Shown piece by piece: positions 41,924 through 50,140 of a DNA stretch of 50,405 bases. Each line of letters starts with the position of its first letter. Positions within the stretch are counted from its first letter, which is position 1. The DNA is from Cytophagaceae bacterium (lineage in GTDB: Bacteria; Bacteroidota; Bacteroidia; Cytophagales; Spirosomataceae): positions 1 to 50,405 of the forward strand of contig JAIYBU010000163.1 of assembly GCA_027488335.1 (NCBI GenBank), in the 5' to 3' direction. The position numbers and the translations under genes were made by a program. The notes under the pieces were generated by a model. That model was not told the origin of the DNA. It was given only the letters and a program-made list of their open reading frames with translations, and ran no database searches.

Positions 41924-42373
41924 TTATGCTTTTTTTGCTTTGGTAGTTTTAGTTGTCTTTGCTTCCACTTTTGGTTCGGCAGTAACTTTAGCTTTTGCTA
42001 CTTTCGCAGGAGCTTTGGTTTTTTCTGCTATTGTCTCAGGCGTTGCTTTCGCTTTTACAGTTTTTTTTGCGGCAGCTTTTGGAGCAGTCTCAGAAGCTAC
42101 TTCTATTACGCAGTTTTCTACTGAAAATTCTGAATTATAATTATATTTTGAAGCTTGTGTATCGTTTACCCAACGGCCATCATTCAATAAGTAACGGTAT
42201 TCGTAAGAACCTGACTCTAAGCTAACCGAAGCTTTTAATGAACCGTCTTTTTGTTGTTTTAAAGCAACTCCATTAGTAGAGTCCCAATTGTTAAAATCAC
42301 CTAATAAAATACCTGAAGTTGCACCAGCTGCTACATCGGCAGGAAGAAGAAAATCAATTTTTTTGCTTGGCAT
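41924..42373 (-). CDS. CBM48-like (isoamylase early-set) protein with histone H1-like tail
   Basis: 149 aa. Residues 1-90 carry the early-set/AMPK glycogen-binding module: GILLGDFNNWDSTNGVALKQQKDGSLKASVSLESGSYEYRYLLNDGRWVNDTQAS, where FNNW, SGSYEYRYLLNDG and W are diagnostic of starch/glycogen contact. Residues about 98-149 are an Ala/Lys/Thr/Pro-rich, repetitive tail resembling AlgP or histone H1. No catalytic domain is present. A scaffold linking glycogen and DNA or another acidic polymer is a fair inference. The ATG at 42373 begins the conserved module; upstream in-frame sequence is low quality. Confidence 0.8.
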   Translation of the reverse strand: MPSKKIDFLLPADVAAGATSGILLGDFNNWDSTNGVALKQQKDGSLKASVSLESGSYEYRYLLNDGRWVNDTQASKYNYNSEFSVENCVIEVASETAPKAAAKKTVKAKATPETIAEKTKAPAKVAKAKVTAEPKVEAKTTKTTKAKKA

Positions 42374-42496
42374 AATATGTATTTTCGTTTGTTTACGGCA
42401 CAAAGTTTTGCATAAAAAAATATCTTTTCCTAAAATAATCATTGAAAAGTGCAAAGATTCTTTAAAAAGTACAATTGTATTAAAGAATGATTAAAA

Positions 42497-42539
42497 AATA
42501 AGCAATTCAAATCAAGAGCGTTGACTTAAATTGCTTATT
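42497..42539 (-). terminator. Terminator of the coiled-coil membrane protein gene
   Basis: On the minus strand, a 19-bp stem (two G.U pairs, otherwise perfect) with loop CGCTC, followed by TTTTTTAATC. It starts about 70 bp past the stop at 42609. Confidence 0.85.
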
Positions 42540-42608
42540 ATCAATGGGTTATTTATTATTTTGGTTATTGGGGTAACTTATAAACAACCAATAATCAGTT
42601 TTCAATGA

Positions 42609-44006
42609 CTAATTCTGATTAAACTGTTCAGTAATTACCTTCCGTAAAGCTTGGTGCGGACGCAAACCATTATTTCGGTAAACTTTTGGTCCAGCATCAG
42701 TTGTACTATCTTGTGCGTTTCGCATCTGACGCACTGACGTACTTCTAAATTCTTCGTATTCTTCATCGGTCATTTCATCACGATTAGCCCTACCTTTTTC
42801 TAAACCATCATCAAAAGTATTGATGCGGCGGTCTTGGTCGGCAACTTTCGAGCGGTTGAGCATATCTTCGATATAAGCCAATAGTTCTTTTCTTTCGGCT
42901 TTTAATTCTCCCAAGTTTGGCAATAAAGCTAAATCGTTTTCTAAAATGCTTTTTTGTGTAATTTGTTGAGCCAGTTCGCCTTCGACTATTTTCAATTCTT
43001 CAATCAACTTCAGGTTACGTTTTTTCATTCGGCGAATGGTTGGCCCCGCTTGTAGCCAACTATACCAGTACGCCTGCATAATCGGGAAGGCAATGCCCAA
43101 ACAAATTGCACCCGCAATGGCGAATAATACCCCACTCAGGATAAACGACATCAAAGCCCACGGACTATTCACCAATTCAAGATTGAGTTTATCATACGCC
43201 TTTAGTTGTTCGTCCATCTTCTGAATAAGTGCCTGATTCTCCGCAGGGTTTACAGCCGTTGGGTCCATCGGTTGGCTATTGAGCTGCATTGCCTTTATCT
43301 GCTTATTGATGCTCTCTTTTAGCTTATCAGTTTTGTAGGCTTCGTAGCGAAACCAACCCAAAATAAGCATTGTGGCTACAGAAAAAGCTACTAAAAAGCC
43401 TTGAAAAATAGCGTAAGTACGTTTAGTTTTAGGCGAATATTCGGTGATATACGGCTGTTCAACCAATCTATCATAAGCAGGTTTTAATAAAACCGAAAGC
43501 ATTGCCAAGCCGATTGCAAATGCCCAAGCTTCATAATTATCTCGGATATTGAGGGCATAAGCCACAATTTCATGCGAAATAATCAAGTCGCCCGTGACGA
43601 AGGCAATACCTGCCAACAAATATAAGATTCCCGCAAATAACGAATATGGCGATTCATTTCTGTTGCGTTTGCCTTCTACTCTTTTGATAGTTGCCAGATT
43701 ATCATCAATCTGGTCTTGCACGAATCCCACCTTGCGTGAGTGTGTACTGATGCCCATGATAAACTCTTGTAGCTTATCGAACGAAGTTTTTTGTTTTTCC
43801 TTTGTTTCGGCAATTTCAATATCAATTTTAGCTATTTCTTCTTTTTTCTCGGCAATGCGTTCTTGAAGCCATTCGTAGGTTACGTGGCTTGATATATACC
43901 CTTCATAAGGGTCATCATCTTGGTCTTTATCTTTCCTGATATTTTCAACGCCGATTAGATAACCATGCTGAAAGTCGGAATTATAATAATTTTCTGGGTT
44001 TTCCAT
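42609..44006 (-). CDS. Hypothetical coiled-coil/transmembrane protein
   Basis: 465 aa. Layout: N-terminal coiled coil (residues about 45-115), two helices (124-146, 160-180), two more (202-220, 282-312), then a long C-terminal coiled coil (about 325-390) and a basic/acidic tail (DEMTDEEYEEFRSTSVRQMRN). No domain was recognised. The same coiled coil-membrane-coiled coil plan is found in the gene at 44741, two genes upstream; a pentapeptide-repeat gene lies between them. Possible envelope scaffold or curvature protein, but this is speculation. Confidence 0.72.
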   Translation of the reverse strand: MENPENYYNSDFQHGYLIGVENIRKDKDQDDDPYEGYISSHVTYEWLQERIAEKKEEIAKIDIEIAETKEKQKTSFDKLQEFIMGISTHSRKVGFVQDQIDDNLATIKRVEGKRNRNESPYSLFAGILYLLAGIAFVTGDLIISHEIVAYALNIRDNYEAWAFAIGLAMLSVLLKPAYDRLVEQPYITEYSPKTKRTYAIFQGFLVAFSVATMLILGWFRYEAYKTDKLKESINKQIKAMQLNSQPMDPTAVNPAENQALIQKMDEQLKAYDKLNLELVNSPWALMSFILSGVLFAIAGAICLGIAFPIMQAYWYSWLQAGPTIRRMKKRNLKLIEELKIVEGELAQQITQKSILENDLALLPNLGELKAERKELLAYIEDMLNRSKVADQDRRINTFDDGLEKGRANRDEMTDEEYEEFRSTSVRQMRNAQDSTTDAGPKVYRNNGLRPHQALRKVITEQFNQN

Positions 44007-44028
44007 AGTTTTAATTTATTGCCAAAAA

Positions 44029-44604
44029 CTAATTTTCTATTTCAATGTTATATTTATCTAAAAGCCCTCGGATATTATTGAGTGAGAATCTTGCTTTTTT
44101 TATGCGATTCAGTTCGGGGTCGATTGAAAAATTTTGTGAGGTTCGGAAATCGGTTTTTTCTAAGATTGTTCGCTCAAAAACTGCCGAAGCAAATTCACAA
44201 TTATCAAAAATGGCACCCGAAAGGTCAGTTTCCGTAAAATCTGCTTCCTTTAGATTACAGCTTTTAAACTTAATGCCTTTCATTTTTAACTTATAGAAGC
44301 CTGCCAAGTGCAAAAAGCAATCTTCAAAACTGACAGCAAACAAAAACGGATTACACTCTCCAAAATTTACGCCTAATAATTTACAGTTGATAAACTTTAT
44401 GTGTTTCATGGCTGTATTACTCAGTTTTACATTGCTGAGGTTACAGTCTTCAAACGCACATTCCACAAAATCAAAATTGGAAAGGTGTAAATTCGAAAAA
44501 TCACATTTCGTAAACGTACAGTTTTCGTATTCTCCTTTTCGGAGCGGTTCTTGCGTGAAATTTATGCCACTAAATTCTTCTTCTTCTATGATTGGTCTTA
44601 TCAT
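44029..44604 (-). CDS. Pentapeptide repeat protein
   Basis: 191 aa with A(D/N)LXX-type repeats: CTFTKCDFSNLHLSNFDFVECAFEDCNLSNVKLSNTA and CNLKEADFTETDLSGAIFDNCEFASAVFERTILEKTDF. These form a right-handed quadrilateral beta-helix, the DNA-mimic fold of Qnr/McbG/MfpA. Length is near McbG (187), and there are several Cys and Phe at the central positions. Qnr-type gyrase protection is possible but the family has many other roles; the neighbours do not clarify. Confidence 0.88.
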   Translation of the reverse strand: MIRPIIEEEEFSGINFTQEPLRKGEYENCTFTKCDFSNLHLSNFDFVECAFEDCNLSNVKLSNTAMKHIKFINCKLLGVNFGECNPFLFAVSFEDCFLHLAGFYKLKMKGIKFKSCNLKEADFTETDLSGAIFDNCEFASAVFERTILEKTDFRTSQNFSIDPELNRIKKARFSLNNIRGLLDKYNIEIEN

Positions 44605-44740
44605 TGCTTACAGTGAATACATTTACTCTCTAAGGTAACAATGGAAGTTTTTTAATTTTGATGACTTTAAGTCATCAAGTCTTTATACTATTCTATTGTT
44701 TTCTTAGACTCCCATTTTAATGGGGATGTTTTATTAAATG

Positions 44741-45811
44741 TTATTTCAAAATGTCTTGTATTTGCTTACCTGTTAGTTTTTCTCGGTAGCTACGAGCCAG
44801 ATTAAACTCACTTTCAAAGAGTTTTACAAGCATTTCACGGCGTTCAGTGAGGCGTTTGAGTTCGGCTTCTGGAAGTTTGAGCGTATCCACAATTTTCCAT
44901 TTTTCTACTCTTTGCTCATCAATTTCGAGTTTGAGTTTGGTTATTTCCTCTTCCCATTCCTGAGCTTTATTGATTTTATCTTTTTGTAAACGAAGATTAT
45001 CAAACCAAATACTCGAATCGGTTTTCAGTACGGTCAAGTTGCTCAAAAGCAATTTTCCAGCAAACAAAAACAGGAAAAATACAAAGAAAAATAAGGCAAA
45101 TGAGCGAAGAAAGCTCTGATTATCGAGAGCTTGCACAAATACAAAAACCGAAGCTGCCAGCGGCATTCCGACTTCTTCGAGGAGTTGTCGCCACGAAATA
45201 GAAGCTTCTTTTTCGTGAAAAAGAGATTTCGGATTGAATAAATTGAACATTCCCGCCAGAAAAATCCCCAAGGCAATCACATAATGATTTTGCGGAAAAT
45301 TGGTCAGGATAGACTCATCAATCAAATAATAATTACCAACACACATCGCCAACGAAAGCACGATACCAATGACCGTGCGTGGCAATTGGTGGTCGTTGCG
45401 TTCACGATTTTCGAGCACTCGTGCTTTTTCGATTAGCTCATTGATGCGAGTCTCTTTTTGCTCAATCAACAAATTAATCTCACCAATTTTTTCGGAATGA
45501 TACTCGACTATTTTTTCCGTTTCGGCTGTTTGATGAGCGAAATAATTGCGGATTGCTCCAATTTTTTCTTCGGCTTTTGCTTCCGAAAGTCCAAAAATTA
45601 CGCCTTCATCACGCAGAGCATCTTCATTTTCGAGCCAAAACGGTATGATGTCCATTTCGGGTGAAAACGATTGTACCTCGGATGTGGGAATTGTAATTGC
45701 TTCTTGGGAAACTGGTACTTGTGGAGTATTCAAAATAATCGCTTCTTCGTCTGGCGAAGAGGCAGTCGGTTTTGAACTAAAAAGTTTTTTTACTCGGTCA
45801 AAAAAAGACAT
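44741..45811 (-). CDS. Hypothetical coiled-coil/transmembrane protein
   Basis: 356 aa. A disordered N-terminus (to about residue 70) is followed by a coiled coil (about 95-145), two to four helices (about 147-190 and 218-262, the second strongly aromatic), and a C-terminal coiled coil (about 278-345). The arrangement parallels the 42609 protein although sequence identity is low by eye. Spacing to the pentapeptide gene is 136 bp. Could be co-transcribed with the small gene at 45829 just upstream (17 bp). Confidence 0.72.
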   Translation of the reverse strand: MSFFDRVKKLFSSKPTASSPDEEAIILNTPQVPVSQEAITIPTSEVQSFSPEMDIIPFWLENEDALRDEGVIFGLSEAKAEEKIGAIRNYFAHQTAETEKIVEYHSEKIGEINLLIEQKETRINELIEKARVLENRERNDHQLPRTVIGIVLSLAMCVGNYYLIDESILTNFPQNHYVIALGIFLAGMFNLFNPKSLFHEKEASISWRQLLEEVGMPLAASVFVFVQALDNQSFLRSFALFFFVFFLFLFAGKLLLSNLTVLKTDSSIWFDNLRLQKDKINKAQEWEEEITKLKLEIDEQRVEKWKIVDTLKLPEAELKRLTERREMLVKLFESEFNLARSYREKLTGKQIQDILK

Positions 45812-45828
45812 GGGCTTATAGGCTCGTT

Positions 45829-46017
45829 TTAAGCACTCATGCTCACGGGCGTATTGGGGAAAATCTGATGAGGCGTGATTTTTTCGTACTCAATAATAGC
45901 AGTTATTATTTCACGAAAATATCTTTCACGTTCAAAGTTTCCGCCAAAACCAGCGTCTATCATTATAGCAGCTTTTTCGTAAGCAATTGTGTATTCTCGG
46001 TGATTGCGTATCTTCAT
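45829..46017 (-). CDS. Small protein resembling the HigA antitoxin N-terminal region
   Basis: 62 aa. MKIRNHREYTIAYEKAAIMIDAG then REIITAIIEYEK matches the helical N-terminal pattern of HigA-type antitoxins (I-x-N-x3-Y-x2-A ... IxxYE), but the helix-turn-helix that should follow is missing and the chain ends after 17 more residues. No HigB-like toxin is adjacent. The ATG at 46017 is chosen because the longer in-frame version would overlap folA antisense. It starts the minus-strand run leading into the 44741 membrane gene, 17 bp away. Confidence 0.55.
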   Translation of the reverse strand: MKIRNHREYTIAYEKAAIMIDAGFGGNFERERYFREIITAIIEYEKITPHQIFPNTPVSMSA

Positions 46018-46278
46018 GGTGATTGAGGTTGGTAAATGTATGCCTACATATAAGCAACCACAATGCCATATTAACTCGAAATTGGGGAAAATATTTTGAT
46101 TTTGAAAAAATAAAAGTGAAGAAGGGCTTTTTCGATGGTTGAAGGGCCAGTTTTTGGGCTTAGGTTGACAGGATTTAGGTTTTAGGTTTTGAATAAATTC
46201 TGAATCAAGAAGAAGTTTATTAATTTTACGAAGTTTTAGCGTCCTAACTTTCAATGTATAATAGCTAATTTCTAAATC

Positions 46279-46785
46279 ATGCCTAAATCTATGATTTCCA
46301 TAATAGTAGCTACCGCCGAAAATGGCGTAATCGGAAAAGATAATCAATTACTTTGGAAGCTCTCAGCTGACCTAAAGCGGTTCAGAATACTTACAACGGG
46401 ACATTCAGTCATTATGGGGCGTAAGACTTTTGAGTCTATTGGCCGACCATTGCCTAACCGCACAAATATTGTTATTTCTCGCCAAAAAGATTTAACTCTA
46501 CCCGAAGGAGTTTTAAAAGTGAATTCACTCGAGACGGCCATAGAAACTGCCAAAAATTATGCAGGAAATGAAGAAATATTCATCATTGGAGGTGGAAATG
46601 TGTATGAACAAGCTTTAAAAATTACCGATAAGATTTATCTTACCGAAGTAAAAGCCAGTATCGAAGGTGATGCGTTTTTTCCTGCGTTGAATATTGATGA
46701 ATGGAAAGAAATTGTAAGAACTTTTTACCAAAAAGACGAAAAAAACGAATATGACTTTGATTTTATTGAGTTGGTGCGGTTGTAG
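46279..46785 (+). CDS. folA: Dihydrofolate reductase
   Basis: 168 aa reducing dihydrofolate with NADPH. Typical motifs: MISIIVATAENGVIGKDNQLLWKL (active-site loop with IGKDNxLLW), GHSVIMGRKTFESIG (NADPH-binding), and IFIIGGGNVYEQAL (GGxxxY). It may start at M1 or M5. The stop codon TAG lies inside a dispersed palindrome (46781-46809), so the natural C-terminus may have been altered by the insertion. Confidence 0.96.
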   Translation: MPKSMISIIVATAENGVIGKDNQLLWKLSADLKRFRILTTGHSVIMGRKTFESIGRPLPNRTNIVISRQKDLTLPEGVLKVNSLETAIETAKNYAGNEEIFIIGGGNVYEQALKITDKIYLTEVKASIEGDAFFPALNIDEWKEIVRTFYQKDEKNEYDFDFIELVRL

Positions 46786-46809
46786 CACAATTTGGAAAAT
46801 TGTGCTACA
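46781..46809. repeat. Dispersed palindromic element, copy E, overlapping the folA stop codon
   Basis: TGTAGCACAATTT, GGA, AAATTGTGCTACA: 13-bp perfect stem, the best-preserved copy. The folA stop TAG is bases 3-5 of the element. Confidence 0.8.
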
Positions 46810-46982
46810 TGCCCTCCATTAAATAAAAAAACACTATCTTCTTTGTTCTGCTGCTGGGGTTTAGCTATATTCGTTGTTTGGGCTTTGGTCTAAAATTATT
46901 TTTATCTTTTTGGAGTTCTAAATTTGATTTACAAGCTAATCCTGCTCATTTTTGTGGTTTGGTTTAACTCTAAGTTTGAGAA

Positions 46983-49900
46983 ATGACACAGATAAGATTG
47001 GTTTCACCCAAATTCCCAAGTGGGAGGGCTTCCTATTTTGTTAATATGAAAGTATCTACACTACAACCCTTTCAGATGGTCTATTCATTGTATGAACATG
47101 AATATCTGGGATTTTTGTTTGAACCATTTGTTGTCCAGTTGAATACTAAAGGCGAACTAACGCTCCAAAATCAGAGTGTGTCGTCGAAAAATATTTCCGA
47201 ATTTTCTGAGCGAATTGATGCCGATGATTTTACGCTCGTCAAACTCACTGAAGCCATTCAACAAGATGCCGTTGTCAAGAAATTCAGCCCTAAAAAGCTC
47301 GCTCCACTTGATTTTTTTCTGAAAATTTTCGACCCCGAAAAAGGTGATAAACTCCTACAAGAAACGATTCACGGCTACATGGAAAAACATCGAGCCGAAA
47401 TACTGGAGAAATTGCTAAAAAAGCCACTTTATATCATGAGTAATGATGGCGACCCTACTTGGAAGGCTGTTAATAATATTCAAGAAGGGGCAAAAGCCTA
47501 CTTTAATTTTATCCGAAACGAAGAAAATACACATTATTTTCCGAGCATCAAGTGTGGAGGTGAACGAGTACAGTTTCAGTTTAAAAATGCCCGAATTTTA
47601 TGCGAAGAACCCGCTTGGTTACTTATTGATGATAAGTTATACCACTTTGAGAAACAAGTTGACGGCAAAAAGCTAAAGCCATTTCTGAATAAAAACCATA
47701 TTATTATTCCTCGAAATATTGAGGAAACTTACTACCAAAAATTTATTGCCCCGTTGGTGGCTCAGTTCGATGTGTTCGCTCAAGGATTTGAAATCAGATT
47801 CGAGAAACATGAGTCGAAGCCAGTTTTATCCATTTCGGAGCTAATGGCAAATAAAAAAATAGCCGTTACATTGTTTGATACTAACGAAGAGGAAGTAGAA
47901 AACGATGAGGAAAATAAAATTATATTCGATTTATCGTTTCAGTATGGCAATTATACCTTCCGCTTTGATAATTTTTCGGCCGAATCCTATGTTAGTGTAG
48001 AGCGAGCAGGTAATAGCTGGGTATTTCATAAAGTAAAACGAGATTTGAAGTACGAAAAAGCACAGGTCAATTTATTGAAAACCTTGGGTTTAGATGTGCG
48101 TCAGGGTCGAAGTTTAGTGCCGAAACGTTCTGCTTTTTCGTGGTTGCAGAGCAACGCAAGAGCTTTAGAAGAAAATAACTTTGAGGTAAGGCAGGTTGAT
48201 AACTCTCAAAACCAAAAACAATATTTCTTAGGATATTCATCTATTGAAGTACATATTGAAGAAAATAATGATTGGTTTGATATAAAAGCAAAAGTTCGTT
48301 TCGGAGATTTTGAAATTCCATTTTTGAAACTTCGAAATCTGATTTTGGCAAATAAACGTGAGTTTACGCTACCAAATGGACAAATTGCGGTCATTCCTGA
48401 AGAATGGTTTACGAGGTATTCGGAGTTATTTAGTTATGTCGATAAACTCGATGATTCTGATACCACAATTCTAAAAAAGCACCATCTCGTTTTAGTGCAA
48501 GATTTGACCGATGAAGGGTTGGCTTTTTCTGTAATTAGTCGAAAACTTGAACGATTACGTAATTTTGATAAAATTGGTCAGTATGAACTTCCGAAAGGCT
48601 TAAATGCTCATCTCCGACCTTACCAAAAAGCTGGTTACGATTGGATGCGTTTTTTAGCCGAATATAAACTGGGTGGCTGCTTGGCCGATGACATGGGTTT
48701 GGGTAAAACCATTCAAACGTTGGCGTTCTTGCAATCACAAAAAGAAACAGGATTGTCTGAACACCCAAATCTTTTGGTGATGCCTACTTCGTTGATTTAC
48801 AATTGGTTGAAGGAAATTGAAAAATTTACACCAAACCTTCGAGCATTTATTTATACAGGTACAAATCGAGAAAAAAACACCGAGCAATTTGATAAGTATG
48901 ATTTGATTCTAACTTCCTACGGGATTCTTAGAATTGACATTGATTTTATCAAAGATTACCGCTTCAATTATGTGATTTTAGATGAATCGCAATCCATCAA
49001 AAATCCGAGTTCACATATTTCAAAGGCGGTTATGCAGCTCAATTCGGCCAATCGCTTGATTTTGACGGGTACGCCACTCGAAAATAGCACCATGGATTTA
49101 TGGACACAAATGACCTTTATCAATCCTGGGCTTCTGGGTACGCAGAGTTATTTCAAAAACGAATACCAGATTCCGATTGAAAAACACCAAGATGAGAAGC
49201 AAAATAAGCGACTATATAGCTTGATTAAGCCTTTTATGCTTCGACGCCATAAATCGCAAGTTGCAACTGAGCTTCCGCCGAAAGTTGAAAGTATTCACTA
49301 CTGCGATATGACCGAAGAGCAAGAAAAATGCTACGAAGAGGCCAAATCGTATTATAGAAATATAATTTTAGAGCAAATAGAAGAAAAAGGTTTCGGGAAA
49401 TCTCAGATGGCGGTCCTGCAAGGGTTAACCAAATTACGCCAGTTGGCCAACCACCCACAAATGGTTGATGACGACTACGAAGGAGATTCGGGTAAGAATG
49501 AAGAAGTGCTACAAAAACTCGAAACAATCATCGAAGAAGGGCATAAAGTATTGGTTTTTAGTCAGTTTGTGAAACATTTAGATATTTACCGTGATTATTT
49601 GGAGAAGAACCATATTCGTTATTGCTACCTCGATGGCTCAACCACTAATCGCCAAGAGCAAGTAGATATATTTCAGCAAGACGATACAATAAAGATTTTC
49701 TTGATTTCGCTGAAAGCGGGAGGTTTGGGGTTAAATCTGACAGCCGCCGAATACGTTTTCTTGCTCGACCCATGGTGGAATCCTGCCATTGAGGCACAAG
49801 CCATTGATAGAGCCCATCGTATTGGTCAGCAAAATACGGTTTTTACTTATAAGTTTATTACCCGAAATTCGGTAGAAGAAAAGATTCTAACCTTACAGCG

Positions 49901-49994
49901 AAACAAACGCAAGCTTTTCGATGATTTAATTACAACGGAAGAAAACTTCGTAAAATCGCTTTCAAAAGATGATATTTTGAGTTTGTTGGAGTAG
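46983..49994 (+). CDS. SNF2-family helicase/ATPase
   Basis: 1003 aa. The C-terminal half is a complete SF2/SNF2 motor: Walker A K575 (DDMGLGKTIQ), DESQ box at D667-Q670 (in place of DEAH), LTGTPLENS (motif III), and motif VI AIDRAHRIGQ (R943, R946). Residues 1-520 resemble the N-terminal parts of bacterial SNF2 proteins and hold no SWIM zinc finger that I can see. Such proteins remodel nucleoprotein complexes or recycle RNA polymerase (RapA-like). It ends beside rpoC in the convergent orientation. A TAnnTTTG at 46971 sits only 5 bp before the ATG, so a start at 47046 is possible. Confidence 0.9.
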   Translation: MTQIRLVSPKFPSGRASYFVNMKVSTLQPFQMVYSLYEHEYLGFLFEPFVVQLNTKGELTLQNQSVSSKNISEFSERIDADDFTLVKLTEAIQQDAVVKKFSPKKLAPLDFFLKIFDPEKGDKLLQETIHGYMEKHRAEILEKLLKKPLYIMSNDGDPTWKAVNNIQEGAKAYFNFIRNEENTHYFPSIKCGGERVQFQFKNARILCEEPAWLLIDDKLYHFEKQVDGKKLKPFLNKNHIIIPRNIEETYYQKFIAPLVAQFDVFAQGFEIRFEKHESKPVLSISELMANKKIAVTLFDTNEEEVENDEENKIIFDLSFQYGNYTFRFDNFSAESYVSVERAGNSWVFHKVKRDLKYEKAQVNLLKTLGLDVRQGRSLVPKRSAFSWLQSNARALEENNFEVRQVDNSQNQKQYFLGYSSIEVHIEENNDWFDIKAKVRFGDFEIPFLKLRNLILANKREFTLPNGQIAVIPEEWFTRYSELFSYVDKLDDSDTTILKKHHLVLVQDLTDEGLAFSVISRKLERLRNFDKIGQYELPKGLNAHLRPYQKAGYDWMRFLAEYKLGGCLADDMGLGKTIQTLAFLQSQKETGLSEHPNLLVMPTSLIYNWLKEIEKFTPNLRAFIYTGTNREKNTEQFDKYDLILTSYGILRIDIDFIKDYRFNYVILDESQSIKNPSSHISKAVMQLNSANRLILTGTPLENSTMDLWTQMTFINPGLLGTQSYFKNEYQIPIEKHQDEKQNKRLYSLIKPFMLRRHKSQVATELPPKVESIHYCDMTEEQEKCYEEAKSYYRNIILEQIEEKGFGKSQMAVLQGLTKLRQLANHPQMVDDDYEGDSGKNEEVLQKLETIIEEGHKVLVFSQFVKHLDIYRDYLEKNHIRYCYLDGSTTNRQEQVDIFQQDDTIKIFLISLKAGGLGLNLTAAEYVFLLDPWWNPAIEAQAIDRAHRIGQQNTVFTYKFITRNSVEEKILTLQRNKRKLFDDLITTEENFVKSLSKDDILSLLE

Positions 49995-50067
49995 AAGCCT
50001 TTAGCTCTTGATAAAATAATTTTGTTTATTTTTACAGCAAGAAATAGCTGAGACATAAATGGTTTAT

Positions 50068-50112
50068 ATAAACGACAAAGGTCAAGCATTTTGCTTGACC
50101 TTTGTCGTTTAT
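50068..50112. terminator. Bidirectional terminator between SNF2 and rpoC genes
   Basis: 21-bp perfect stem with a 3-nt loop: 50068-50088 pairs with 50092-50112 (core AAAGGTCAAGCA / TGCTTGACCTTT). Serves both convergent genes; neither side has a long T-run. Confidence 0.85.
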
Positions 50113-50140
50113 CCGAAAAAGAATTAAAATTCTTCATTAA

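Noticed and set aside
45829..46347. A 172-aa version of the small minus-strand protein starting at 46347
   Set aside because: It would overlap the 5' end of folA antisense, and its first 110 residues have an unnatural composition (basic, aromatic, no homology-like pattern). The start at 46017 gives the recognisable part only.
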